From: Parasporobacterium sp.
GTDB taxonomy: Bacteria; Bacillota; Clostridia; Lachnospirales; Lachnospiraceae
Direction: 5' to 3'
NCBI GenBank assembly: GCA_017459985.1
Contig: JAFUBX010000001.1
Span: forward strand, 62,001-126,000
DNA length: 64,000 nt
A model generated the notes under the pieces. The model was not told the origin of the DNA. It saw only the letters and a program-made list of their open reading frames with translations, and ran no database searches. Below, one piece after another: positions 17,044 to 25,856 of the stretch (position 1 is the stretch's first letter; every line of letters begins with the position of its first letter). A program made the position numbers and the translations under genes.

Positions 17044-17460
17044 TTATTTCTTCTTCGGTCTCTTGGTACCGTATTTGCTGCGGGCCTGCATACGTCCCTG
17101 TACACCTGCGGTATCCAACGTACCCCTGATAACATGGTATCTGGTACCCGGAAGGTCTTTTACTCTTCCGCCACGAACCAGTACAACGCTATGCTCCTGA
17201 AGGTTGTGTCCTTCGCCCGGGATATAGCTTGTAACTTCAATACCATTTGACAGACGGACCCTTGCGATCTTTCTGAGAGCGGAATTCGGCTTCTTCGGTG
17301 TCGCGGTCTTGACAGCTGTGCATACGCCGCGCTTCTGCGGTGACGGGGAATCCATCGTCTTTCTGCGAAGAGAGTTGAAACTCTTCTGAAGAGCAGGAGC
17401 AGTGGATTTCTTAACAGCGGTCTGTCTGCCTTTTCTGACAAGCTGGTTAAATGTTGGCAT
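17044..17460 (-). CDS. rpsL: 30S ribosomal protein S12
   Basis: This 138-residue protein forms part of the decoding centre. The family motifs are present: [12 protein letters not shown] at the N-terminus, [38 protein letters not shown] and a basic KKK end. The KKPNSA lysine, the site of streptomycin resistance mutations, is the unaltered residue. It is the first gene of the str operon, and its promoter with a structured leader lies at 17499-17567. Confidence 0.99.
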   Translation of the reverse strand: MPTFNQLVRKGRQTAVKKSTAPALQKSFNSLRRKTMDSPSPQKRGVCTAVKTATPKKPNSALRKIARVRLSNGIEVTSYIPGEGHNLQEHSVVLVRGGRVKDLPGTRYHVIRGTLDTAGVQGRMQARSKYGTKRPKKK

Positions 17461-17498
17461 ATTATTCTCCTTTCCTGAAGTTTCTATTCGTCGGCTTT

Positions 17499-17567
17499 GC
17501 GCACAAAAAAGCAGTGCGCTAAAGCGCGCGCCTCAATACTATACTTCATCCTGCGGATAATTGTCAA
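17499..17567 (-). promoter_or_regulatory. str operon promoter and structured leader
   Basis: TTGACA (17562-17567), 18-bp spacer, TATAGT (17538-17543). The early leader can form either GCGCT-TT-AGCGC (17516-17527) or GCGCAC...GTGCGC (17499-17519), whose loop contains six T. The two hairpins share bases and exclude each other, as in an attenuator, though no clean terminator is formed. Confidence 0.65.
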
Positions 17568-17591
17568 TGAAAAAATGCTGTTGTTTATTAA

Positions 17592-17894
17592 TTATTTCAG
17601 CATTTCCAGAATTTCTTCCTTCGGCCTGTAGCCGATGGAGGTTTCCACAGGCATTCCGTTCTTCATCAGGATCACGGTCGGAATACTTGCCACACGGAAC
17701 TGCTGGGCCAGTTCAATTTCTTCATCCACATTGATCTTGCCGACTTTCACCTTTCCGGCATATTCCTTTTCGATCTCTTCCATGATCGGAGCGAGCATCC
17801 TGCAGGGACCGCACCAGGATGCCCAGAAATCCAGAAGCACCGGGATGTCGGACTTTACAACTTCTGATTCAAAATTATTCTTTGTGATAACCAT
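17592..17894 (-). CDS. trxA: Thioredoxin
   Basis: This 100-residue protein has the active-site motif WASWCGPCRMLAP at about residue 28 and the cis-proline segment SIPTVILMKNG. It reduces protein disulfides in the cytosol using electrons from thioredoxin reductase, which is not encoded in the window. It starts at ATG 17894 after GGAG and is divergent from the ylmH-like gene. A promoter (TTGCAG at 17975-17980, 17 bp, TATGAT at 17952-17957) precedes it. Confidence 0.97.
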   Translation of the reverse strand: MVITKNNFESEVVKSDIPVLLDFWASWCGPCRMLAPIMEEIEKEYAGKVKVGKINVDEEIELAQQFRVASIPTVILMKNGMPVETSIGYRPKEEILEMLK

Positions 17895-18138
17895 CTGATT
17901 CTCCTTCTCTGTGATCTGCTGATCACTGCTTTGTTATGTCAGTGTTTCTTTATCATAGCCGCTGTTTATCCATTCTGCAAGAACGATTTCCCGCAATGCC
18001 GGAGTTTTCTGCAGACGCTGTCAAAAATACCGGGCACTGCGGCAGCCGGTATCTTTTCTGCCGGAAATCAGGTATACTGTCCGGAAGGAATTCTGTCCGG
18101 ATACTATAGAATTCCGGAAGGGAGCGAGCTGCGAAGAC

Positions 18139-18894
18139 ATGAATGAGAATCCGATCCCCGCAGGCCATTTCAGAGACCTGGCAGAGCGGTCTTTCCGACA
18201 GAACATCTATACATTTACCGAATTTCTGGGAGACGCGCAGATCGGCCTTCTGATGAACCTGGAAAAGGAACTCTCCTATGCCGGAATCACGCTGTTCGGC
18301 GGAACCGAACATGCCGGCAGGGTGATCGCCCGGTTTGGCAGAGCGGCGGATCTCGGATATGAGGCGGAATTTCCGATTGTCTGTCTCGAGATCACCCCTT
18401 TATCAGAGAAATTTTCCGAGGAGCTGAATCACAGAGATTATCTGGGGGCTCTTATGAATCTCGGAATCCGCAGAGAACTTCTGGGGGATATCCTGGTACA
18501 GGATAAGAAGGCTTATCTGTTCTGTCTGGATCATATCGCAGATTACATAAAAGGAAGCCTGACGCAGGTCCGGCATACCAGGGTCCGCGTCACCCGTCCC
18601 GATAAAATTCCGGAGGAAGCCGCTGTGAAGCTGGAGCCTCAGCCGGTGATCGTCTCCTCCGAACGGGCGGATGCGGTCATCTCAAAATTCTGTAATCTGT
18701 CCCGAAGCCAGAGCCAGAATCTGTTCCGGGAGGGGAAAATCCTGATCAACGGGCAGGAGTGCGGGGATGGCAGCCATCTGCTGAAAAAGGAGGATCGGGT
18801 TTCTGTCCGGGGGTTCGGAAAATTCCTGTATTCCGGAGCAGTCGGCACCACCGGGAAAGGACGGATCCGGGTCCTGCTCCAGAGATTTTGCTGA
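18139..18894 (+). CDS. S4-domain RNA-binding protein, YlmH-like
   Basis: This 251-residue protein has an N-terminal RRM-like region (FTEFLGDAQIGLLMNLE, LNHRDYLGALMNLGIRRELLGDI) and a C-terminal S4 domain (ERADAVISKFCNLSRSQSQNLFREGKILING). That is the architecture of YlmH. In Bacillus, YlmH binds 50S subunits and helps rescue stalled peptidyl-tRNA complexes. The usual ylm/divIVA cell-division neighbours are absent. The ribosome binding site is weak (GGGAG about 16 bases upstream of ATG). It is one of the few plus-strand genes here. Confidence 0.9.
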   Translation: MNENPIPAGHFRDLAERSFRQNIYTFTEFLGDAQIGLLMNLEKELSYAGITLFGGTEHAGRVIARFGRAADLGYEAEFPIVCLEITPLSEKFSEELNHRDYLGALMNLGIRRELLGDILVQDKKAYLFCLDHIADYIKGSLTQVRHTRVRVTRPDKIPEEAAVKLEPQPVIVSSERADAVISKFCNLSRSQSQNLFREGKILINGQECGDGSHLLKKEDRVSVRGFGKFLYSGAVGTTGKGRIRVLLQRFC

Positions 18895-18969
18895 ACCGGC
18901 AGCCGGGTGGCTGCGCCGGATGGGAGTCCCCCTGCAGGAGGAAGGATGCCGGCCACCGAGAGCCTCCCT

Positions 18970-19797
18970 TCAGCCGATACTGAAGGTCAGGAAATAAACC
19001 CTGCGGGCCCCCGCCATCCGGAGGATCCTGGCACACTCCGAAAGAGTTGCTCCGGATGTAAAGATATCATCGATCAGAAGAACCGTCTTCTGCGCATATT
19101 TATTCCCGGGTTCCCGATCGGAAACCGCAAAGGCATTCCGGACATTTTTCCATCTCTGATCTCTGCTCAGTTCCTTCTGGGCAGAAGTTTTCCGGATCCT
19201 GACCAGATAATCCGGATCCACCGGAATGCGGAGCTGATAAGCCTCCAGATTTTCTTTCAGCTTTACAGCCAGAAGATGCGCCTGATTATACCCTCTCTGC
19301 AGTTTCCGTTTCTTATGAAGAGGAACCGGGATGATCACATCCGGATTCCAGTCCTTAAGGACCTGGTGATAGACCTTAGCCGCTTCCCACGCCAGCATAT
19401 CCGCATGATCTCTTTTATTATGGTATTTCAGGTCATACAGAATCTTTCTTGCCGCATCATCATGAATCAGCAGCGCAGCCCCCTGATCGTAATATCTCTT
19501 CCGGCTTTGGCAGTCCGGACAATACGCCTTTGTTTCGTCAAACAACGGCCTGGAGCATTTCAAACACCTGGGTTCCTTCGGAAAAACCAGAGAGGCGTAA
19601 CAGACACTGCAGATAAACGGATTGTCTCTGCAATAAGAAGAGCCTGTTCCCCTCGCGCCCAGAATGGAGCCGCATAAGGGACAGACCCTTGGAAATAACA
19701 GTCTGACAGCCAGGGTCTTTGAAACCCTGAGTCTGTGTTTGATCATTTTCAGAAACTCATTCATACAACATTTTTGTATGCTCTCATCGCCGGACAT
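18970..19797 (-). CDS. comF: ComF-family phosphoribosyltransferase-like protein
   Basis: This 275-residue protein has an N-terminal zinc-ribbon region with paired cysteines (CPLCGS, CSVC, CLKC, CPDC). A PRTase-type domain follows with IIPVPLHKKRKLQRGYNQA and the PRPP-loop motif VLLIDDIFTSGATLSECA. ComF proteins take part in DNA uptake in competent bacteria, and many non-competent Firmicutes also keep one. Its ATG overlaps the recD2 stop by one base (TAATG), so both are translated from one message. The link to a DNA helicase supports a DNA-processing role. Confidence 0.9.
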   Translation of the reverse strand: MSGDESIQKCCMNEFLKMIKHRLRVSKTLAVRLLFPRVCPLCGSILGARGTGSSYCRDNPFICSVCYASLVFPKEPRCLKCSRPLFDETKAYCPDCQSRKRYYDQGAALLIHDDAARKILYDLKYHNKRDHADMLAWEAAKVYHQVLKDWNPDVIIPVPLHKKRKLQRGYNQAHLLAVKLKENLEAYQLRIPVDPDYLVRIRKTSAQKELSRDQRWKNVRNAFAVSDREPGNKYAQKTVLLIDDIFTSGATLSECARILRMAGARRVYFLTFSIG

Positions 19798-22064
19798 TAT
19801 GCCGGCACACTGTGCCGAATCTCCTCCAGCCGGTCCTTCAGACCGCTGTATCGTTCCTGTTCGCGGACATTTGCGATCATGCGGTTCACAGTCTCCTCCC
19901 GGCCCAGGATCACGACACAGCTTTTGGCCCGGGTCACGCCGGTATACAGGATATTCCGGCTCATCAGGATCTCCGGACCGTCCAGCAGAGGCATGATCAC
20001 TGCCGGATACTCGCTTCCCTGGGCTTTATGGATCGTAGTCGCATAGGCAAGGGTCAGCTCTTCCGCCTGTTCAAATTCATAGATCACATGCTTTCCGTCG
20101 TCAAAAATAACCTCCAGAAGGCGGGAATGCTCATTGATCTTTTCGATCATGCCGATATCCCCGTTAAATATGCCGGTTCCCCGGTCATAGGCAAATCCGG
20201 AGGGAGTCATCATGGTCCATTCCAGCTCATAATTATTTTTTATGTGCATGACCTTATCCCCTTCCCGGAAGATCATATCCCTGACCGGCATCTCTTTTTT
20301 GGCTGCGTCCGGCGGGTTCAGACATTCCTGGAAGAACCGGTTCAGTGACATTACGCCCAGCGGCCCCCGCTTCATCGGGGAAAGAACCTGGATCTCCCGG
20401 ATATCTGCGCCAACGTAGGAAGGCAGCTTATCCCGGAGCAGTGTCACGGCTGCATTGGCAATGGCCTGGGGAGATTCTCTTCGGATAAAGATAAAATCCC
20501 GGCTTCCGGGCCGGAGGGTGATCTTCTCTCCCCGGTTGATCTTATGGGCATTGACGACGATCTCGCTCTCTTCTGCCTGTCGGAAGATCTTGACCAGTTC
20601 CACCGTAGGAAATCTCCGGCTGCGGATCATATCCTTCAGGATATTGCCCGGACCGACGCTGGGAAGCTGATTGACATCCCCCACCAGGATCAGCCGGGTC
20701 CCCGGCTTCACCGCCCGCAGAAGCGCATTCATCAGAAAAATGTCGACCATGGAGACCTCATCCACGATCAGGACATCCGCATCCAGGGGATGCTCTTCAT
20801 TCCGGTTAAATCTTGCGCCTGCAGAAGAGTCCTCCAGTTCCGTCGACAGTTCCAGCATTCTGTGAATCGTTTTCGCTTCGCAGCCCGTTGCCTCCGTCAT
20901 CCGTTTGGCGGCTCTGCCGGTGGGCGCTGCCAGCAGGATCTCCCGGGTATCCGATTCAAAATACCGGATCAGCGCGTTGATCGTGGTCGTCTTCCCGGTC
21001 CCGGGTCCTCCTGTAATGATCAGAACTCCGGAGCCTGCTGCGCCCCGTACCGCATCTCTCTGTCTTTCATCCAAAACGATTCCGGACTGTTCCTCCACCA
21101 GATGAATGCGTCTTGCGGTCTCATCTTCGTCGATCTGCGCCTTCAGATTCAGATCGGTCAGCTTTCTGGCAATCGCCAGTTCGGTATAATAATTCTGGGA
21201 ATCATAAACCTGACGAATCTTCTCCTCTGTTCCCGGTTCCTGTTTGATAATCAGCCGGCTGTCCAGGACAAGATCCATCAGACACCGTTCCAGATCCGCC
21301 TCTTCGATCTCGCACAGGTCATCCACCGTCAGCGGTTTCAGCGTTTCCATCACTTTGCGCTTCAGCAGATGATCAGGAAGATAGACATGTCCCTGGTCCA
21401 ACGCTCTCTGCAGAACATAGATCATACAGGCTTTGATGCGGTAATCGCTTCCCGGATTGACTCCTGTCCTGCGGGCGATCTCGTCGGCCTTCCGGAATCC
21501 GATCCCCGAAACCTCATCCGCCAGCTGATAGGGATTGTCCCGGATGATCTTATAAATCTCCTGATCATAGATCCCGTACAGTTTCACCGCCAGCGCATTG
21601 GAAATTCCATAATCCCCGAGATATATGCATACATTCCGGAGATCCTTTTTCTCCTCCTGCGTGGCGGCGATTTCCTGAGCCTTTGCCCTTGAGATTCCTT
21701 TGATCTCCGCAAGTCGTTCCGGCTCCTCGTCCAGGATCCGCATGGTATCCTCACCAAAGGCTTCCACGATCCTCCGGGCAGTGACAGCTCCAATCCCCTT
21801 GATGGCTCCGCTCCCCAGATACCGTTCTACGGAGGCCAGATCCTCCGGAATCAGGATCCTGGCCTGGGAGGCCTTAAACTGCTGCCCGAATCTGGGATGA
21901 AATACATATTCGCCGGTAAATTCCATAAATTCACCGGCGTTAATATCATGCAGACATCCCACACATGTGGTACTGATCCCGTTGTCTTCCACCCGGATCA
22001 CAGTGTAATCATTCTGCGGATTTCGATATATGATTTTTTCGATATATCCTCTTAGCTTATCCAA
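19797..22064 (-). CDS. recD2: ATP-dependent RecD2-type DNA helicase
   Basis: This 755-residue SF1B helicase starts at TTG 22064, eight bases past the mreB stop. The N-terminal part has an OB-like region and helix-hairpin-helix segments (LGSGAIKGIGAVTARRIVEAFG). The motor has Walker A ITGGPGTGKTTTINALI, DEVSMVD, LVGDVNQLPSVGPG and the C-terminal TIHKAQGSEYP motif. Lack of a RecBC complex and the long N-terminus place it in the RecD2 class, which acts in replication-fork and mismatch-linked repair. The operon order is mreB, recD2, comF. Confidence 0.96.
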   Translation of the reverse strand: MDKLRGYIEKIIYRNPQNDYTVIRVEDNGISTTCVGCLHDINAGEFMEFTGEYVFHPRFGQQFKASQARILIPEDLASVERYLGSGAIKGIGAVTARRIVEAFGEDTMRILDEEPERLAEIKGISRAKAQEIAATQEEKKDLRNVCIYLGDYGISNALAVKLYGIYDQEIYKIIRDNPYQLADEVSGIGFRKADEIARRTGVNPGSDYRIKACMIYVLQRALDQGHVYLPDHLLKRKVMETLKPLTVDDLCEIEEADLERCLMDLVLDSRLIIKQEPGTEEKIRQVYDSQNYYTELAIARKLTDLNLKAQIDEDETARRIHLVEEQSGIVLDERQRDAVRGAAGSGVLIITGGPGTGKTTTINALIRYFESDTREILLAAPTGRAAKRMTEATGCEAKTIHRMLELSTELEDSSAGARFNRNEEHPLDADVLIVDEVSMVDIFLMNALLRAVKPGTRLILVGDVNQLPSVGPGNILKDMIRSRRFPTVELVKIFRQAEESEIVVNAHKINRGEKITLRPGSRDFIFIRRESPQAIANAAVTLLRDKLPSYVGADIREIQVLSPMKRGPLGVMSLNRFFQECLNPPDAAKKEMPVRDMIFREGDKVMHIKNNYELEWTMMTPSGFAYDRGTGIFNGDIGMIEKINEHSRLLEVIFDDGKHVIYEFEQAEELTLAYATTIHKAQGSEYPAVIMPLLDGPEILMSRNILYTGVTRAKSCVVILGREETVNRMIANVREQERYSGLKDRLEEIRHSVPA

Positions 22065-22072
22065 TCCCAGTC

Positions 22073-23068
22073 CTATGCCAGAGTCTTGTCCCCGCTGAGA
22101 TACTCAACAAACAGACCTGTTCCGATGGCAACGCAAAGCATCGGATCCTCCGCGGTGATCGCGTTGATCCCGATCTTATCTTCGATGATCTGCTCCAGAC
22201 CCCGCAGAAGGCATCCGCCCCCCGTCATCACAATGCCGCGGTCTGCGATATCTGCGGCAAGTTCCGGCGGGGTCTTCTCCAGAACTTCATGGATCGCTTC
22301 AATGATCTGGCTTACTGATTCCCTGAGAGCCTCTTCCGTTTCCGCGGAAGTTACGGTAACTCTTCTGGGCAGTCCGGATACCAGGTTCCGGCCCCGGACA
22401 TCCATACTCATTTCTTCCCCGTCGGGATAACAGGTTCCGATCTGGATCTTGATCTCCTCCGCGGTCCTCTCACCGATCAGAAGATTATGTTTCTTTCTCA
22501 TATAACGGACGATGGCCTCGTCAAAATCATCTCCCGCAATCTTGACAGATGTGCTGGCGACAATGCCGCCCAGAGAAATAACGGCGATATCCGTGGTTCC
22601 TCCGCCGATATCCACGATCATGTTTCCGCAGGGTTTGGTGATATCAACCCCCGCTCCGATGGCTGCCGCGATGGGCTCTTCAATCACCGCAACTTCCCGC
22701 GCGCCTGCCTGATAGGCAGCATCCTCGACGGCCTTTTTCTCCACTTCCGTGACACGGCTGGGAACACAGACACTGATCCTGGGCTTTTTGAAGGTTCTTT
22801 TTCCGATCGCCTTCTGGATAAAATGCTTTAACATTTTCTCCGTAACGGTATAATCGGAGATCACACCCTGCCGGAGGGGGCGGATCGCTACGATATTGCC
22901 GGGGGTCCTTCCGATCATGAGCCGTGCCTCTTCTCCGATCGCACGGATCTTCTTGGTATCCCGGTCAAATGCGACAACAGAGGGCTCCTTTAACACGACG
23001 CCCTTACCGGTAATATATACTAAAACACTGGCAGTTCCCAGATCCACTCCAATATCAGTGCTTGCCAT
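22073..23068 (-). CDS. mreB: Rod-shape determining protein, MreB/Mbl family
   Basis: This 331-residue actin-like ATPase forms membrane-bound filaments that guide lateral wall synthesis. The phosphate-1 motif IGVDLGTASVLVY, the DIGGGTTDIAVIS phosphate-2 motif and the MTGGGCLLRGLE adenosine motif are intact. The start at ATG 23068 has AAGGAG upstream. It is not linked to mreCD or min genes but to recD2, so it may be one of several MreB paralogues, and Mbl or MreBH are possible. Assignment to the family is certain, to a subtype not. Confidence 0.93.
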   Translation of the reverse strand: MASTDIGVDLGTASVLVYITGKGVVLKEPSVVAFDRDTKKIRAIGEEARLMIGRTPGNIVAIRPLRQGVISDYTVTEKMLKHFIQKAIGKRTFKKPRISVCVPSRVTEVEKKAVEDAAYQAGAREVAVIEEPIAAAIGAGVDITKPCGNMIVDIGGGTTDIAVISLGGIVASTSVKIAGDDFDEAIVRYMRKKHNLLIGERTAEEIKIQIGTCYPDGEEMSMDVRGRNLVSGLPRRVTVTSAETEEALRESVSQIIEAIHEVLEKTPPELAADIADRGIVMTGGGCLLRGLEQIIEDKIGINAITAEDPMLCVAIGTGLFVEYLSGDKTLA

Positions 23069-23179
23069 GTGTGACTCCTTTCTGCTCTGACGGTCCTGAT
23101 GATTTCAAGTCTTTTCTGATTTGACGGTAATTTATTATATACTGGGTATTTATTTTTTTCAACATCCCTTTCCGCAAAT

Positions 23180-23211
23180 ATAGAAGGAGCCGCCGCATCT
23201 GCGACAGCTCC
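23180..23211 (-). terminator. Probable terminator after hppA
   Basis: GGAGC...GCTCC arms at 23186-23196 and 23201-23211, extended by G-U pairs, followed on the minus strand by TTCTATATTT. The T tract is imperfect. Confidence 0.5.
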
Positions 23212-23252
23212 CGCAAAACGATCTTATGAAGTAAACTGTACCGTACCCCGGA

Positions 23253-25298
23253 TCAGAACAGCATGCTCAGAAGTCCTGCGCCCTCTGCCACGGCAAGGAA
23301 TGCCGGAACAAATACCAGAGAAACGATCGTCATTAACTTGATCAGAATGTTGATGGACGGGCCTGAAGTATCCTTGAAGGGATCACCCACCGTATCGCCT
23401 ACAACGGCTGCTGCATGGGCCGGAGAGCCCTTTCCGCCGTATTTGCCGCCCTCGATGTATTTCTTTGCATTATCCCATGCGCCGCCGGAGTTGCTCATAA
23501 AAATAGCCATCAGCACACCGGAGACCAGAGAACCGGCCAGAAGTCCGCCAAGCGCCTGCACGCCCAGGATAAAACCGACTGCAAGAGGAGCCAGGATCGC
23601 GATCACGGCCGGAACGATCATCTGTCTTAAGGCCGCATTGGTCGAGATCGATACACACTTGGTATAATCCGGTTTTGCCTTGCCTTCCAGAAGTCCCGGG
23701 ATCTCACGGAACTGACGGCGCACTTCCTCGATCATGTGGTTGGCTGCCTTGGAAACGCTGCTCATGGTAAGGGCAGAGAAAATGAAGGTCAGCATACCGC
23801 CGATCAGAAGACCGATTACGACATTGGCATTCAGAATATCGATGGTCAGGGTCGTGGTCGTTCCGGAATCCACCTTGTCTGCAAAGGAGGTAAACAGTGC
23901 CAGAGCGGTCAGAGCTGCAGAACCGATGGCAAATCCCTTGCCAATGGCTGCAGTCGTATTGCCGACGGAGTCCAGTTTGTCTGTGATCTCACGGACATCC
24001 TCCGGAAGTCCGCTCATCTCGGCGATACCGCCGGCGTTGTCAGCGATCGGGCCGTAAGCATCAACTGCAACCGTAATACCGGTCGTAGACAGCATACCGA
24101 CTGCTGCAAGGGCAATTCCGAATACGCCCAGCAGCATATAAGAAACGAAGATACCGATGCAGATCATGATGATCGGAAGCACCGTGGATTTCATACCAAC
24201 GGAAAGACCGCTGATGATCGTGGTTGCCGCACCGGTCTGGGATTGATTTGCGATCTCCTTGACACTGCCGTACTTATCGGAAGTGTAGATCTCAGTCAGA
24301 GTACCGATCAGAAGTCCGACGATGATACCGGCCACAACGGCAATGGCGGGTCTGACATTGCCAAGCCAGGCAATGCTCAGGATAAATGCCACAATGATAA
24401 CAACAGCTGCAGAGACATAAGTTCCGATATTCAGTGCCACCTGTGGGTTGGATCCTTCCTTGCCGCGGACGAACAGAGTACCAATGATGGAAGCGATCAG
24501 GCCGATCGCAGAGATCAGTACCGGAAACAGCACATAGGGACTGAATGCTGCATCGGTAACTCCCAGTGTCTTGGATGCATACACAACACCCAGTGTCAGA
24601 GCCGAAATCAGAGAACCGACATAGGACTCAAACAGGTCCGCTCCCATACCGGCAACGTCGCCTACATTGTCACCCACGTTATCAGCGATAACGGCCGGGT
24701 TCCGGGGATCATCCTCCGGGATACCTGCTTCGACTTTACCGACCAGGTCAGCTCCGACATCAGCAGCCTTGGTATAGATACCGCCGCCGACACGGGCGAA
24801 CAGGGCGATGGAAGATGCGCCCAGGGAAAATCCGAACATCACATCCACATCACCGGTAATAAAATAGATTACGCTGACACCCAGGCATCCGAGTCCGGCC
24901 ACGCACATACCCATAACGGCGCCGCCCTTAAATGCAATACCCAGAGCACCGTTCATTCCGGAAGTTCTGGCTGCGTTCGCAGTACGGACATTTGCCTTTG
25001 TGGCAACAGACATTCCGAAATATCCGGCAAGTACGGAGAATACTGCGCCTACCAGGAAGCAGACTGCAGTCACCCAGCTGATTGCCAGACCTAAGATTAC
25101 CCCCAACACAATAACAAACACGATCAGAATCTTGTATTCTGAAAACAGGAATGCTCTGGCACCGGAAGCGATTGCGTGTGCAATCTCTTTCATCCGATCC
25201 GTGCCTTCTTCCTTTCTGGAAACAGTGACTGCCAGGATGATCGCATAGATGATCGCGATGATTCCTGCACCGATCCCACACCACATTAATGCATTCAT
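23253..25298 (-). CDS. hppA: Membrane-bound, sodium/proton-pumping pyrophosphatase
   Basis: This 681-residue protein has about 16 membrane segments and couples pyrophosphate hydrolysis to ion export. Conserved pieces are [21 protein letters not shown] (substrate site, acidic), [18 protein letters not shown] and the C-terminal [17 protein letters not shown]. The subtype residue in [16 protein letters not shown] is alanine rather than lysine. By the family rule this means potassium-dependent, usually sodium-pumping. It would add to the ion gradient used with the V-type ATPase at the right end of the window. AAGGAGAAAAGAA precedes the ATG. Confidence 0.96.
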   Translation of the reverse strand: MNALMWCGIGAGIIAIIYAIILAVTVSRKEEGTDRMKEIAHAIASGARAFLFSEYKILIVFVIVLGVILGLAISWVTAVCFLVGAVFSVLAGYFGMSVATKANVRTANAARTSGMNGALGIAFKGGAVMGMCVAGLGCLGVSVIYFITGDVDVMFGFSLGASSIALFARVGGGIYTKAADVGADLVGKVEAGIPEDDPRNPAVIADNVGDNVGDVAGMGADLFESYVGSLISALTLGVVYASKTLGVTDAAFSPYVLFPVLISAIGLIASIIGTLFVRGKEGSNPQVALNIGTYVSAAVVIIVAFILSIAWLGNVRPAIAVVAGIIVGLLIGTLTEIYTSDKYGSVKEIANQSQTGAATTIISGLSVGMKSTVLPIIMICIGIFVSYMLLGVFGIALAAVGMLSTTGITVAVDAYGPIADNAGGIAEMSGLPEDVREITDKLDSVGNTTAAIGKGFAIGSAALTALALFTSFADKVDSGTTTTLTIDILNANVVIGLLIGGMLTFIFSALTMSSVSKAANHMIEEVRRQFREIPGLLEGKAKPDYTKCVSISTNAALRQMIVPAVIAILAPLAVGFILGVQALGGLLAGSLVSGVLMAIFMSNSGGAWDNAKKYIEGGKYGGKGSPAHAAAVVGDTVGDPFKDTSGPSINILIKLMTIVSLVFVPAFLAVAEGAGLLSMLF

Positions 25299-25336
25299 TT
25301 CTTTTCTCCTTCCAAGTTAACGTGCTGCGAAGAGAA

Positions 25337-25600
25337 TCATGCCATCTTATTGACGGCTTTTGCCAGTCTGGAGACCTTGCGGGAAGTCATATTCTTATGG
25401 TAAACGCCTTTGGTTTCCGCCTTGTCCAGTTCAACGGTCGCAAGTCTCAGAGCTTCCAGAGCGGCTGCCTTATCCCCGGCTTCAATGGCTGCATAAACTT
25501 TCTTTACAGCGGTTTTCGTCTTGGATCTGATTGCCTTGTTTCTTTCTGCTCTCTTCTGGTTTGTGATTACTCTTTTCTTTGCTGATTTAATGTTTGCCAA
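25337..25600 (-). CDS. rpsT: 30S ribosomal protein S20
   Basis: This 87-residue basic protein reads (M)ANIKSAKKRVITNQ, as expected for S20. The codon before ANIK is TTG, with GGAGG eight bases upstream, so it uses a TTG start. Low-efficiency starts are typical for S20 in other bacteria, where the protein represses its own translation. A leader of about 175 bases precedes it and could hold control structures. The promoter lies inside the hairpin region at 25781-25826. Confidence 0.97.
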   Translation of the reverse strand: MANIKSAKKRVITNQKRAERNKAIRSKTKTAVKKVYAAIEAGDKAAALEALRLATVELDKAETKGVYHKNMTSRKVSRLAKAVNKMA

Positions 25601-25780
25601 TTTTCTTTCCTCCACATTTTTAAGCCATTCAACAACAAAAGAAACCAGCATGTCTTCTTACATCCTGTGTTTTGAATGGGCTTTATGATATTATGCTCTG
25701 ATTCATCCGAGAGAGTGTTGGAATCCTCAGATCCATCCATCAGACCAGGCTGCGGACCTGCCCGGAATGATTCGCAGTTC

Positions 25781-25826
25781 ATTGTAAAGCACAGGGCCTC
25801 CATTGTCAAGAAAATGGAGGCCCTGT
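25781..25826 (-). promoter_or_regulatory. rpsT promoter merged with a perfect 14-bp hairpin
   Basis: Arms ACAGGGCCTCCATT (25791-25804) and its complement (25813-25826) surround an 8-base loop. On the minus strand TTGACA (25804-25809), a 17-bp spacer and TACAAT (25781-25786) lie in the same segment. The hairpin probably ends the ABC-importer transcript (followed by GCTTTAC) while its second half forms the spacer of the rpsT promoter. Confidence 0.65.
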
Positions 25827-25856
25827 TAAATCTTTAATTATCTGAATGATTCTCTC

